Of a stretch of 40,663 nucleotides of DNA, positions 25,691 to 31,692 are shown in pieces; the first letter of the stretch is position 1; each line of letters opens with the position of its first letter. The position numbers and the translations under genes were made by a program. The notes beneath the pieces are model-generated. The model worked only from the letters and a program-made list of their open reading frames with translations. It did not search any database and was not told where the DNA came from. This stretch comes from a virus: positions 1 through 40,663 of IMG/VR virus record IMGVR_UViG_3300046331_000248, one strand, 5' to 3'.

Positions 25691-25714
25691 AGTTTCAGGA
25701 GAACAGAGACAGAC

Positions 25715-25816
25715 ATGCCATATATCATTCCTCACAACAACATGCTACACAATCACTTGATATACAAACCTCTTTATATATCAACTCAAATGTGGATAAC
25801 TAACACTTATTTATAG
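25715..25816 (+). CDS. Possible 33-aa peptide with strong ribosome-binding site
   Basis: The frame is preceded by AGGAGA twelve bases before the ATG, rare in this genome. The peptide is rich in Ile, Tyr, His and Asn and has no motif. The DnaA box lies inside it, so coding and origin use may overlap. Confidence 0.3.
   Translation: MPYIIPHNNMLHNHLIYKPLYISTQMWITNTYL
25791..25799 (-). promoter_or_regulatory. Perfect DnaA-box sequence in AT-rich region
   Basis: TGTGGATAA is the reverse complement of TTATCCACA. It lies in the region otherwise most like an origin. Confidence 0.5.
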
Positions 25817-25987
25817 AGTGCCTAGAAACCTATATATAACAAGCTTAAAATATAGCTTATAAAATACAATACAACAATATATATAGTGTGTCTAGTTGAC
25901 CTTTAAAGGTTAAAAGACTATTATGTATATACAGATATTACAGTGTCTATAACAAATTAACAATCATATAAAAATATCAACAAAGCT

Positions 25988-26149
25988 ATGAAATACGATC
26001 AGTATGCTAAGCATTATCAAGTAGAACAGAAGACTAAAGAAGCAGGACACACAAACAAAGACACACTTATATATGTATCAGAACTAACAGGAGCAATAAT
26101 ATTTGTGGGCGTGTTCTATATATTAGTAATAGCAATAATGAGTTTATAA
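25988..26149 (+). CDS. Small membrane protein (53 aa)
   Basis: A charged N-terminal half (about 1-30) is followed by one hydrophobic helix (about 32-52). Its stop is one base before the ATG of the next gene. The topology resembles the moron-like protein at 7812, but the sequences do not look related. No family recognised. Confidence 0.55.
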   Translation: MKYDQYAKHYQVEQKTKEAGHTNKDTLIYVSELTGAIIFVGVFYILVIAIMSL

Positions 26150-26150
26150 C

Positions 26151-26318
26151 ATGACTAACAAAACAAACCCACAAAAGATATTAAAAGCTTTTTTAGTAGC
26201 AAAAGAAAAGACAGATATAAAACCAGAGCTACAGGCTATATATGTCGATAATAATAAGCTTATATGTACAGATGCTTACAGAATGAACATATTAAACTAT
26301 GAATTATATGCCAATTAG
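26151..26318 (+). CDS. Short clamp-like fragment (DnaN family resemblance, 55 aa)
   Basis: The segment LKAFLVAKEKTD, then LQAIYVDNNKLICTDAYRMNI, resembles the first subdomain of phage beta-clamp-like proteins, where a helix precedes a strand pair ending in TDxxR. The frame stops after 55 residues, far short of a functional clamp of about 200-370 residues, and no continuation was seen downstream. It may be a degraded clamp, a minimal domain interfering with the host clamp, or a chance resemblance. Confidence 0.45.
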   Translation: MTNKTNPQKILKAFLVAKEKTDIKPELQAIYVDNNKLICTDAYRMNILNYELYAN

Positions 26319-26374
26319 AGATTAAATATAGATATATTGATTACAAGGCATTATTAATATAATATTCTATATAT

Positions 26375-26560
26375 ATGACAAATATTATTAAATACTACAA
26401 CAAGCAAGTATACGGGCGAGATTGCAACTATGTAATAGACAAAGATCAAGCTGAAGCAATTAAGACATTAACAGAAAAACAATCACTTTCTAGAGATCAT
26501 ATAGAAGCACTTAAAAAACTAGGTTTCTTTTTTGAACAAGTAATTGATCCAAAAGTATAA
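26375..26560 (+). CDS. Conserved-looking small phage protein (61 aa)
   Basis: The protein starts YYNKQVYGRDCNYVID and ends with a helix and LKKLGFFFEQVIDP. This overall pattern (VYG...LT...LG...V.P) is familiar from small uncharacterised phage proteins, but no function is known. A terminator follows 24 bases after the stop, so it closes the short operon that begins at 25988. Confidence 0.6.
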   Translation: MTNIIKYYNKQVYGRDCNYVIDKDQAEAIKTLTEKQSLSRDHIEALKKLGFFFEQVIDPKV

Positions 26561-26583
26561 AAATAAAATGTTACAGTAAAAAA

Positions 26584-26612
26584 GCCTTACATTAAATTGT
26601 AGGGTCTTTTTT
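26584..26612 (+). terminator. Rho-independent terminator after 61-aa gene
   Basis: GCCTTACA (26584-26591) pairs with TGTAGGGT (26598-26605), including G-U pairs, and six T follow. Confidence 0.7.
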
Positions 26613-26701
26613 GTGCATCATTGACACAACCACTCACGGGTGTACACTTCAAATGTAAGACTAATAACAATAAAACAATTGTCCTCCTCCGGGTTTATAA
26701 A

Positions 26702-26789
26702 TAAACCAAGCTATCGGTAGGTATACATAATAAGAGGTTTTATTCCTACTTAAATGTACCCCATGGATAGCTTCGTGGGGTACATTTAG
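26702..26789 (+). ncRNA. Hairpin with loop complementary to upstream sequence (possible pseudoknot)
   Basis: A perfect 13-bp stem pairs 26751-26763 with 26776-26788. Its loop contains GATAGCTT (26766-26773), which is exactly complementary to AAGCTATC at 26708-26715. Stem and loop pairing together would form a pseudoknot. The element ends about ten bases before the first ATG of the recombinase-like gene and could control its translation. The rest of the 26613-26797 gap shows no gene. Confidence 0.5.
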
Positions 26790-26797
26790 TAGCTTTA

Positions 26798-27370
26798 ATG
26801 CTTATATTTAATTACAAACATGTAAAAATATTGAACCCTTTTTTTGTTTTAAAAAGAATGGTCTTACTAACAACTCATTACAAGCCAATAATAAAATTAA
26901 ATATGTTTTGGATCAAAAGAAAAAGTCCTATTCAAGAGGACATAAAATCTTTTGCTATATCACGTAAGCAGTATTTGACAACAAATGAACAGGTGTCTCA
27001 TATCTCATTATTTATAAAGACATTAGGTGTCACTAAATATGAGGAGATAAGCGATATTGATATAGAAAGTTATCTAAACTCTATAAGTACTTCTGTTTCA
27101 AGAGAAAGTGTTAGGATACAAATAACACAATCAATATTTTTGTTTGTAAGGTTCATGAAAAATAATGATATTAATGTTATTAAATATGAGCATAGAGGAC
27201 AACCAGAAAAAACAAACAGAAATAGAGAGATTCTAAATCTTAGAAAAAGAAACTATACATATAAAGAGATAGGTAAGGAATATAATATCAATAAATCTAC
27301 TGCTCACAATATAGTAAAAAGATTAAATAATAAAAAGTTTGACTTATCCACAGTTTTGATTGATAAATAA
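26798..27370 (+). CDS. Recombinase core-binding-like domain fused to HTH
   Basis: The frame from ATG 26798 gives 190 aa; the ATG at 26903 (residue 36) is an equally good or better start because the conserved region begins only at about residue 45. Residues 60-127 (KQYLTTNEQVSHISLFIKTLG to FLFVRFMKNNDI) look like the SAM-like core-binding domain of tyrosine recombinases. Residues 141-176 hold a helix-turn-helix (REILNLRKRNYTYKEIGKEY, then NINKSTAHNIVKR). The recombinase catalytic domain (R-H-R-Y) is absent. It is probably a DNA-binding regulator or replication/partition factor rather than an integrase. A perfect DnaA box overlaps its 3' end. Confidence 0.55.
   Translation: MLIFNYKHVKILNPFFVLKRMVLLTTHYKPIIKLNMFWIKRKSPIQEDIKSFAISRKQYLTTNEQVSHISLFIKTLGVTKYEEISDIDIESYLNSISTSVSRESVRIQITQSIFLFVRFMKNNDINVIKYEHRGQPEKTNRNREILNLRKRNYTYKEIGKEYNINKSTAHNIVKRLNNKKFDLSTVLIDK
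27344..27352 (+). promoter_or_regulatory. Perfect DnaA-box sequence
   Basis: TTATCCACA lies within the last codons of the recombinase-like gene, 1.5 kb from the copy at 25791. Confidence 0.4.
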
Positions 27371-27371
27371 T

Positions 27372-27401
27372 TTGCATGTAATAAATTTGAAGTGCTATAA
27401 T
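27372..27401 (+). promoter_or_regulatory. Extended -10 promoter candidate
   Basis: TATAAT (27396-27401) is preceded by TGC, an extended -10, with TTGCAT (27372-27377) 18 bases upstream. It would transcribe the structured 27410-27770 region. Confidence 0.55.
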
Positions 27402-27407
27402 ATTAGC

Positions 27408-27665
27408 AAGGTTCATTACATACAAATATTTCTCAAATACAAATCATGTTTTTTAGTCAAAACAATGTTCGTAATAAAGATCTAATTGTCTTATCGGCTC
27501 GAAATACACATTAACCTGCAATATGGTTAAAAAAATGTATTATTCAGACTACCGCAAAGATATATAGATGAGCCTACCTTTTATTACAAATATTATAATC
27601 AATTATTACTAACTTAGTAAGTTAATAATACAAACAAAAGACATGCTACAGAGTGTGTCTTTTGT
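27408..27665 (+). ncRNA. Candidate structured RNA between recombinase-like gene and 43-aa gene
   Basis: The stretch 27371-27803 has no convincing gene. After the promoter, GGCTC (27496-27500) can pair with GAGCC (27570-27574) to close a domain with an inner hairpin (AATACA..TAACC with GGTTA..TGTATT, about 27503-27542). A final perfect 10-bp stem at 27634-27643/27656-27665 may end the unit. Function unknown. Confidence 0.4.
27634..27665 (+). terminator. Terminator-like 10-bp hairpin
   Basis: ACAAAAGACA and TGTCTTTTGT are exact complements around 12 bases; the 3' arm and downstream bases are T-rich but lack a clean T run. Confidence 0.45.
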
Positions 27666-27676
27666 GTATTTGGGGT

Positions 27677-27765
27677 ACAGCATACGATTTATGAATAACT
27701 CATTAATTTTCATATATGTATTTATTGGATGGCTTCAATAAATAAATTCATAGATCGTATGCTGT
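27677..27765 (+). repeat. 20-bp nested inverted repeat
   Basis: The arms 27677-27696 and 27746-27765 pair at 19 of 20 positions, the odd one being G-U compatible. Inside, ATTTATTG (27720-27727) pairs with CAATAAAT (27736-27743). It may be an RNA element, an operator or a recombination site. Confidence 0.7.
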
Positions 27766-27803
27766 AGAAAGACAGCAACATTAATAATTAAATATAAAAA
27801 TAT

Positions 27804-27935
27804 ATGACAGCACAAGCAGGTGTTCCAAGTCCTCAGTTTCAAAGTTTAATACTTAATGAAATGAAGAGGATAGAAGATCTAAGAAATAATATATCTAAGC
27901 AACAGGAGGTTACAGTTCTAAGTAAAGATAAATAG
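27804..27935 (+). CDS. Small protein of unknown function (43 aa)
   Basis: An ATG frame follows the nested hairpin. The N-terminus is Pro/Gln-rich and unstructured, followed by a charged helix (about 15-43, LILNEMKRIEDLRNNISKQQ). No motif recognised. Its 3' end carries GTTCTAAG-T-AAAGATAA, repeated with one change about 50 bases downstream around a small hairpin. Confidence 0.45.
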   Translation: MTAQAGVPSPQFQSLILNEMKRIEDLRNNISKQQEVTVLSKDK

Positions 27936-28020
27936 CTAAGTGCGGATTACTTCGTAATTCCGTTCTAAGCAAAGATAATCACAGTTGTACTTTTAACAAA
28001 ATAATAATAAAGAGTTTTAA

Positions 28021-28260
28021 ATGAGTGCAAATAATGTTGTAATCGTACGTGAACTAGAAGACAAAACATATATTGTCACAGACAATTGTGCAGAGGAAAC
28101 TGTGGAACTAGATGAAGGTTACTTTATAGGTAAAGCAAAAACTTTAGATGAAGCCGTTGATCTTGCACACAAGTATGAGCAAGAAGAAATAGTGGAATAT
28201 GGAGTAAGTATTATTAGATTAAAAGATGCTAAGTGGTTACATGAAAACAATACTAATTAA
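28021..28260 (+). CDS. Small acidic protein (79 aa)
   Basis: The protein begins with a beta hairpin (VVIVRELEDKTYIVTD) and continues with a helix containing KAKTLDEAVDLAHKYEQEE, a fold common in small uncharacterised phage proteins. Its end overlaps the start of the next gene by 20 bases, indicating coupling. Function unknown. Confidence 0.6.
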   Translation: MSANNVVIVRELEDKTYIVTDNCAEETVELDEGYFIGKAKTLDEAVDLAHKYEQEEIVEYGVSIIRLKDAKWLHENNTN

Positions 28261-28792
28261 AGACGACGCTATATTAAAAACATCTAAAATTTTAGACTTA
28301 TTAAAAGCCAAATTTAATGTCTGGTCATACTACGATAACAATACTTTAGATAAAAATTTTCCTATACCAAAAAAATCTGCTGAACGATACTTTTTAGAGT
28401 CTCAAGAACCAGACAGTGATACTTTGGGTATGCCAGTAACTGAAGCAAACAATAAATATCCTGATAAGCAAGGTATAACCTTAAGAGAAAGATTATTATT
28501 AGAATTAGCATATTTTGATAAAACAGGTAAACACTTAGATATTAATGGAGTTACTTTTTGTAGCGGTTCTCGTGGTGTTGCTGGCAGTGTGCCGAGCGTG
28601 AGCTGGAGTGGCAGTGAGGTTCGAGTGGGCAGTTGCTATCTCGACAATTCGGATTCGTACTACGGTGTCCGTTCAGTAGTTACCCTTAACCCTTCTTCCT
28701 TTAATCCTTTAAAGTTAAACGAAACCACCGCTATCACACTTTTAAAAGACAAAGGATATAAAATTACAAGATTAGAAGAAAAGGAATATTAA
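28241..28792 (+). CDS. C-type-lectin-like variable protein (DGR-target-like)
   Basis: The longest frame starts at 28226; I choose the ATG at 28241 (183 aa), which is followed by MKTILIKDD. Residues about 106-148 read FCSGSRGVAGSVPSVSW, SGSEVRVGSCYLDNSDSYY and GVRSVV. This resembles the C-terminal lectin fold of diversity-generating-retroelement target proteins, in which scattered residues are replaced by Ser, Gly, Tyr, Asp, Asn and Val. The DNA of this patch (about 28556-28690) is clearly GC-richer than its neighbours. A C-terminal tail (AITLLKDKGYKIT) is shared with the next gene. No reverse transcriptase or template repeat was found. If real, a host-encoded retroelement might act in trans, or the gene was acquired already diversified. 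Confidence 0.55.
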   Translation: MKTILIKDDAILKTSKILDLLKAKFNVWSYYDNNTLDKNFPIPKKSAERYFLESQEPDSDTLGMPVTEANNKYPDKQGITLRERLLLELAYFDKTGKHLDINGVTFCSGSRGVAGSVPSVSWSGSEVRVGSCYLDNSDSYYGVRSVVTLNPSSFNPLKLNETTAITLLKDKGYKITRLEEKEY

Positions 28793-28801
28793 ATAAATAA
28801 A

Positions 28802-29131
28802 ATGAAACCACTAGAAAACCATCCTTACGGTGGATTAGATGTAAACATTGAGAAACCAGAAGAATATTGTTGTACCCCCAAAGAAACTAAACAAAATATA
28901 AGAGAGAGGTTTGATAAGGAATACCACGGCTTATGTCTAGGTTCAACCCAAGGGACAAGTGATTCAAATAAGGAAGATTTAAAAAACTTCTTTCTCTCTA
29001 TCATTGACGAACAATTAAAAGAACAAGCTAGTGGTGTGCTTGTTTCGCTACAAAGTGACACTTCAGAAGACACTAAACAAGCAATTACCCTACTAAAGTC
29101 GCAAGGATATAAAATAACTAAAGAGTATTAA
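28802..29131 (+). CDS. Unknown protein sharing a C-terminal tail with its neighbour (109 aa)
   Basis: The N-terminal region (1-60) has no recognised motif. The last residues AITLLKSQGYKITKEY match the tail of the preceding protein (AITLLKDKGYKITRLE). Such short shared tails can bind a common partner, or mark an old duplication. It starts ten bases after the previous stop. Function unknown. Confidence 0.6.
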   Translation: MKPLENHPYGGLDVNIEKPEEYCCTPKETKQNIRERFDKEYHGLCLGSTQGTSDSNKEDLKNFFLSIIDEQLKEQASGVLVSLQSDTSEDTKQAITLLKSQGYKITKEY

Positions 29132-29134
29132 TAC

Positions 29135-29601
29135 ATGTCAAAATCAAACGTACACTTCACAACCGATAATAAATATTACACACCCAAAGCATTTGTAGAT
29201 AGATTTGGAAAGTTTGATTATGACCCAGCAACTACAAAAGAGAAAGCAGAGGAGTTCGGAGTATTAAATTACGACACAATAGAAACAGACGGGCTTGCTC
29301 AAGATTGGACACAATATAAAAGAATATGGATAAATCCACCATTTACTAGGAGGCATGAGTTTCTTAAAAAAGCATGGGAGACATATCAGAAAGCTAAAAA
29401 TCAAATTTATATCTTGTTTCCTATAGAATTTATAACAACAGCACGGTTTCATAATTTTGTAGGGGGGGCAAACTATTTATTCCTAACGGTCGAATAAACT
29501 TTGAGAGTGGATTAGGTAAGAAAGGAACATCCCCAGCGTTTGGGAGTGTAGTAATGAAATTACAAGATACTTGGGAATTAGAATTAATAAATATTAAATA
29601 A
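29135..29601 (+). pseudogene. Dam-type adenine methyltransferase, frameshifted at a 7-G run
   Basis: The first frame (29135-29497) encodes a phage N6-adenine methyltransferase start, with TPKAFVDRFG, FDYDPATT (27-34) and the catalytic-type motif INPPF (66-70). At 29462-29468 seven G are present. Removing one G restores the frame, and the protein continues as KLFIPNGRINFESG, TSPAFGSVVMKLQ and ends at TAA 29599-29601 (about 154 aa), matching the family's C-terminus. As written, translation ends early at 29497. The run may be a sequencing error, a -1 ribosomal slippage site or a phase-variable switch. The enzyme would methylate adenine in DNA, for example to evade restriction. Confidence 0.75.
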
Positions 29602-29602
29602 T

Positions 29603-29974
29603 ATGAAAATAATAACAGACAAAAATTATAAAGACTTAAAAGAGGTAGTGCAAAAGCACAGACTACTACTTGAAGAGTATGCCGTGCTTGAATCAAGATT
29701 ACAGAAAGCAAATGATTTAAAAGATATCCTAACAAAACTAACAGATAAAACAATCACAGGTGCTCAATTCGCAATAAATCACAACTCTTGTGGTTCAGCA
29801 ACACTTCCAGACAATGTCCTAGTATATGTAGATGATATCCTAGGTGGCAAGGTAATTAAACAAGAAGGTGTGAAAGCGATATCTATAAATTCAAAAGGTG
29901 AAGTAAAAACAGGACTAACTAAGCAGAAAGCGGATAAGGGGTATAATTATAAACTAGTAAGAGAAAGTCAATAA
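29603..29974 (+). CDS. Coiled-coil small protein (123 aa)
   Basis: The N-terminal half is a charged helix (about 8-52, likely coiled coil), followed by a beta-rich part ending in KQKADKGYNYKLVRESQ. The last 75 bases of the gene are repeated at 31286-31360 with two differences. The stop overlaps the next ATG (TAATG). Function unknown. Confidence 0.6.
   Translation: MKIITDKNYKDLKEVVQKHRLLLEEYAVLESRLQKANDLKDILTKLTDKTITGAQFAINHNSCGSATLPDNVLVYVDDILGGKVIKQEGVKAISINSKGEVKTGLTKQKADKGYNYKLVRESQ
29900..29974 (+). repeat. 75-bp near-identical repeat, copy 1 (in gene)
   Basis: Matches 31286-31360 at 73 of 75 positions; here it is the functional 3' end of the 123-aa gene. Confidence 0.9.
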
Positions 29975-30159
29975 TGCGTAACAAATATGCTGGTTTATGT
30001 CAGTTGTGTGGTACAAAAGTAGAAGTTAAGAAAAGTAAGTGGCGTTTAGGTGGAATTACATCAAAGACAACACAAAACTTTAAAGGATTAAGATGCATAC
30101 CTTGTAGTACAACCACAAAGAAAGGTTTAAAATTAACAGACAAAAGACTAAATAACTAA
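29974..30159 (+). CDS. Zinc-ribbon protein (61 aa)
   Basis: CQLC near residues 9-12 and CIPC near 41-44 form a two-knuckle zinc ribbon; the remainder is strongly basic. Such small proteins often bind nucleic acid or an RNA polymerase. It starts within the previous stop codon (TAATG). A counterpart is missing after the second copy of the 75-bp repeat. Confidence 0.6.
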   Translation: MRNKYAGLCQLCGTKVEVKKSKWRLGGITSKTTQNFKGLRCIPCSTTTKKGLKLTDKRLNN

Positions 30160-30162
30160 TCT

Positions 30163-30274
30163 TATGTAACGCTAATGAGAGTTTTGCACATAAAACAACA
30201 AAATAACCTTATAAATTAACAATTTCTTATGTATATGCAATAAGATTTGCAGGTAAGAAATAACAAATTAAAAC
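30163..30274 (+). repeat. Intergenic module copy 1 (TTATGTAA motifs)
   Basis: This gap resembles 31386-31500: both contain two TTATGTA-x-GC type motifs about 64 bases apart, TTTTGCA in the middle and similar flanks. It probably carries a repeated regulatory or RNA element ahead of genes 30275 and 31502. Confidence 0.55.
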
Positions 30275-30691
30275 ATGACACCACAAGAAAAAATAGCAAA
30301 CAGATTATACGAACTACTCCCCCATAAGAAAGAGTTAGAGTTTGGATGTAAGGTTTTAATGAAACACAATGTGATAGGAGACCATGATGTGATATGTGCC
30401 TTATATCACGGAGAAAACTTTTCTTTTAACTTATCATTAAGGGGAAACAAAGATTATTACCCAAAAGATGTAGTTGAAATTATAGGACAACCACTACGTC
30501 TCGCAGATATATTGCTGGCAATAGGTAAAAGTAACTATGGGATAGATAGTAATGGTAATTTTGGTCTATTGAGTGACTTAGATAGTGGAATACTTGAAAA
30601 TAGATGTGTAAAATACAACCTATCAAAAGACAACATACTAGACCAATCAGACGAGTTATGTGATTTTTGTTTAGGATTATTAAAAGATTAA
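30275..30691 (+). CDS. Conserved-looking phage protein (138 aa)
   Basis: The protein reads like a phage accessory family with an N-terminal helix (IANRLYELLPHKKELEFGC), a beta region and a helix with GQPLRLADILLAIG. That motif recurs in small phage proteins of unknown function. A CDFC pair near the C-terminus may bind metal with other Cys residues. It follows the first intergenic module. Confidence 0.6.
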   Translation: MTPQEKIANRLYELLPHKKELEFGCKVLMKHNVIGDHDVICALYHGENFSFNLSLRGNKDYYPKDVVEIIGQPLRLADILLAIGKSNYGIDSNGNFGLLSDLDSGILENRCVKYNLSKDNILDQSDELCDFCLGLLKD

Positions 30692-30704
30692 TATAAAATA
30701 ATAT

Positions 30705-30884
30705 ATGGAGAATTATAAAATTAAAAAATACAATAACTATATTACTAACTACCAATTACCACCAAATATGTACGAGGTTACATTTACACATGACACAGGT
30801 GAACTTCTGTCCGTTTTTGTAGGTAATATACAAGAATGTGAGAGTTGGTGGAACTTAAGAAAAGCTAAAATAATTTTAGTTTAA
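30705..30884 (+). CDS. Small protein of unknown function (59 aa)
   Basis: Preceded by TATATGG; it has many aromatic residues and Asn, and an EVTFTHDTGELLSVFVG beta hairpin in the middle. No family recognised. It lies seven bases before the next gene in the same operon. Confidence 0.55.
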   Translation: MENYKIKKYNNYITNYQLPPNMYEVTFTHDTGELLSVFVGNIQECESWWNLRKAKIILV

Positions 30885-30891
30885 CCCTAAT

Positions 30892-31047
30892 ATGAAAAAA
30901 ATTAAAGTAACCCTAACAGGCTCAAAGAAAGAAGGATATGTTCTTTTTGTTTACAACAAAGAGTGTGATTTCTTAGGTGATATGGCATTACAATATGAAG
31001 AATTGGTTGAGATTAAAAAGATACTTAATAAGAAAATAAATATATGA
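30892..31047 (+). CDS. Small basic protein (51 aa)
   Basis: A beta hairpin (KVTLTGSKKEGYVLFVYN) is followed by a helix. The TGA overlaps the next ATG (ATGA at 31044-31047), which supports both genes. Function unknown. Confidence 0.55.
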   Translation: MKKIKVTLTGSKKEGYVLFVYNKECDFLGDMALQYEELVEIKKILNKKINI

Positions 31048-31259
31048 AGAAATACCCAGCACTAAAAAGACATATCTGTAGATTTAATGACGGAGATAAT
31101 GTATGTGAATGTTTTGATAAAGGTTATAAAAAGACAACAAGAGAACTTAAAAAGTTATTCTACACAAAAGGTAAGGAACTAAACTACAAGGAAGATAACC
31201 CAGAAGCTTGTGGATATATGCAAGCATTAATAGACCTGAAAGTAAAATTAGATAAATAA
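31044..31259 (+). CDS. Small helical protein with Cys residues (71 aa)
   Basis: It starts at the ATGA overlap. Cys residues occur near 12, 21 and 23; the rest is charged and probably helical (GYMQALIDLKVKLDK). No family recognised. Confidence 0.55.
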   Translation: MKKYPALKRHICRFNDGDNVCECFDKGYKKTTRELKKLFYTKGKELNYKEDNPEACGYMQALIDLKVKLDK

Positions 31260-31285
31260 TATAAAAGAAAATAAATATATGATAA

Positions 31286-31360
31286 GAAGTAAAAACAGGA
31301 CTAACAAAGCAGAAAGCCGATAAGGGGTATAATTATAAACTAGTAAGAGAAAGTCAATAA
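31286..31360 (+). pseudogene. 75-bp remnant of the 3' end of the 123-aa gene
   Basis: It is 73/75 identical to 29900-29974 and keeps the reading frame to the same final residues (EVKTG to RESQ), but no start or 5' part remains. Together with the repeated intergenic module that follows, this is the scar of a segmental duplication that later lost the rest. Confidence 0.85.
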
Positions 31361-31385
31361 CAAAGCAAACGGTAAATAACTAACT

Positions 31386-31500
31386 TTTATGTAATGCAGT
31401 ATGCTATTTTGCAAGTAAAAACATAAAATACCTATATTTATCAACGTATTTTTATGTAATTGCAAAATAATTATTAAGTAAGATAACTAACTAACTAAAT
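31386..31500 (+). repeat. Intergenic module copy 2 (TTATGTAA motifs)
   Basis: Diverged copy of 30163-30274, with TTATGTAATGC (about 31388) and TTATGTAATTGC (about 31453). It sits directly behind the pseudogene copy, in the same relative order as copy 1 but without the zinc-ribbon gene between. Confidence 0.55.
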
Positions 31501-31501
31501 T

Positions 31502-31684
31502 ATGAAAGAAATAAAAGAAACAAAACGAAACCCAGGAAGTGATGAAGCAGTAAAGCTAGGATGTCTTTGTCCTCGTATGGATAACAATTATGGAAAAGCA
31601 AATTTTAATTTTGTAATAAATATGAATTGTCCTATACATACAGCAGAAATGACTTTAGATAAAGACGGTTTACACATAATTTAA
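31502..31684 (+). CDS. Small conserved zinc-binding-type protein (60 aa)
   Basis: The pattern NPGSDEAVKLGCLCP, then DNNYGKA and NMNCPIH is familiar from many small phage and bacterial proteins that place Cys/His for metal binding (CLCP, CPIH). Function unknown. It follows intergenic module copy 2. Confidence 0.65.
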   Translation: MKEIKETKRNPGSDEAVKLGCLCPRMDNNYGKANFNFVINMNCPIHTAEMTLDKDGLHII

Positions 31685-31692
31685 TACAGGCA

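Larger units (their letters stand above)
25268..25987. other. AT-rich gene-poor stretch, possible replication origin
   Basis: About 720 bases carry no convincing gene. Seen here are a perfect 12-bp inverted repeat, a perfect DnaA box, a repeated CAACATAGAT (about 25509 and 25542), many TATATA runs and a small GC-richer patch (about 25450-25500). Two short frames are listed separately with low confidence. The combination is origin-like, but no regular iteron array was found. Confidence 0.4.

Noticed and set aside
26798-27370. Integrase gene implying lysogeny
   Set aside because: Only a core-binding-like domain is seen; the R-H-R-Y catalytic domain is absent and no CI-like repressor was found.
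28241-28792. Complete diversity-generating retroelement
   Set aside because: No reverse transcriptase and no second near-copy of the variable patch was seen in the window; only a target-like gene is reported.
31279-31323. 14-codon frame over the 75-bp remnant
   Set aside because: It reads the duplicated gene end in a different frame; the original frame without a start shows it is a remnant.
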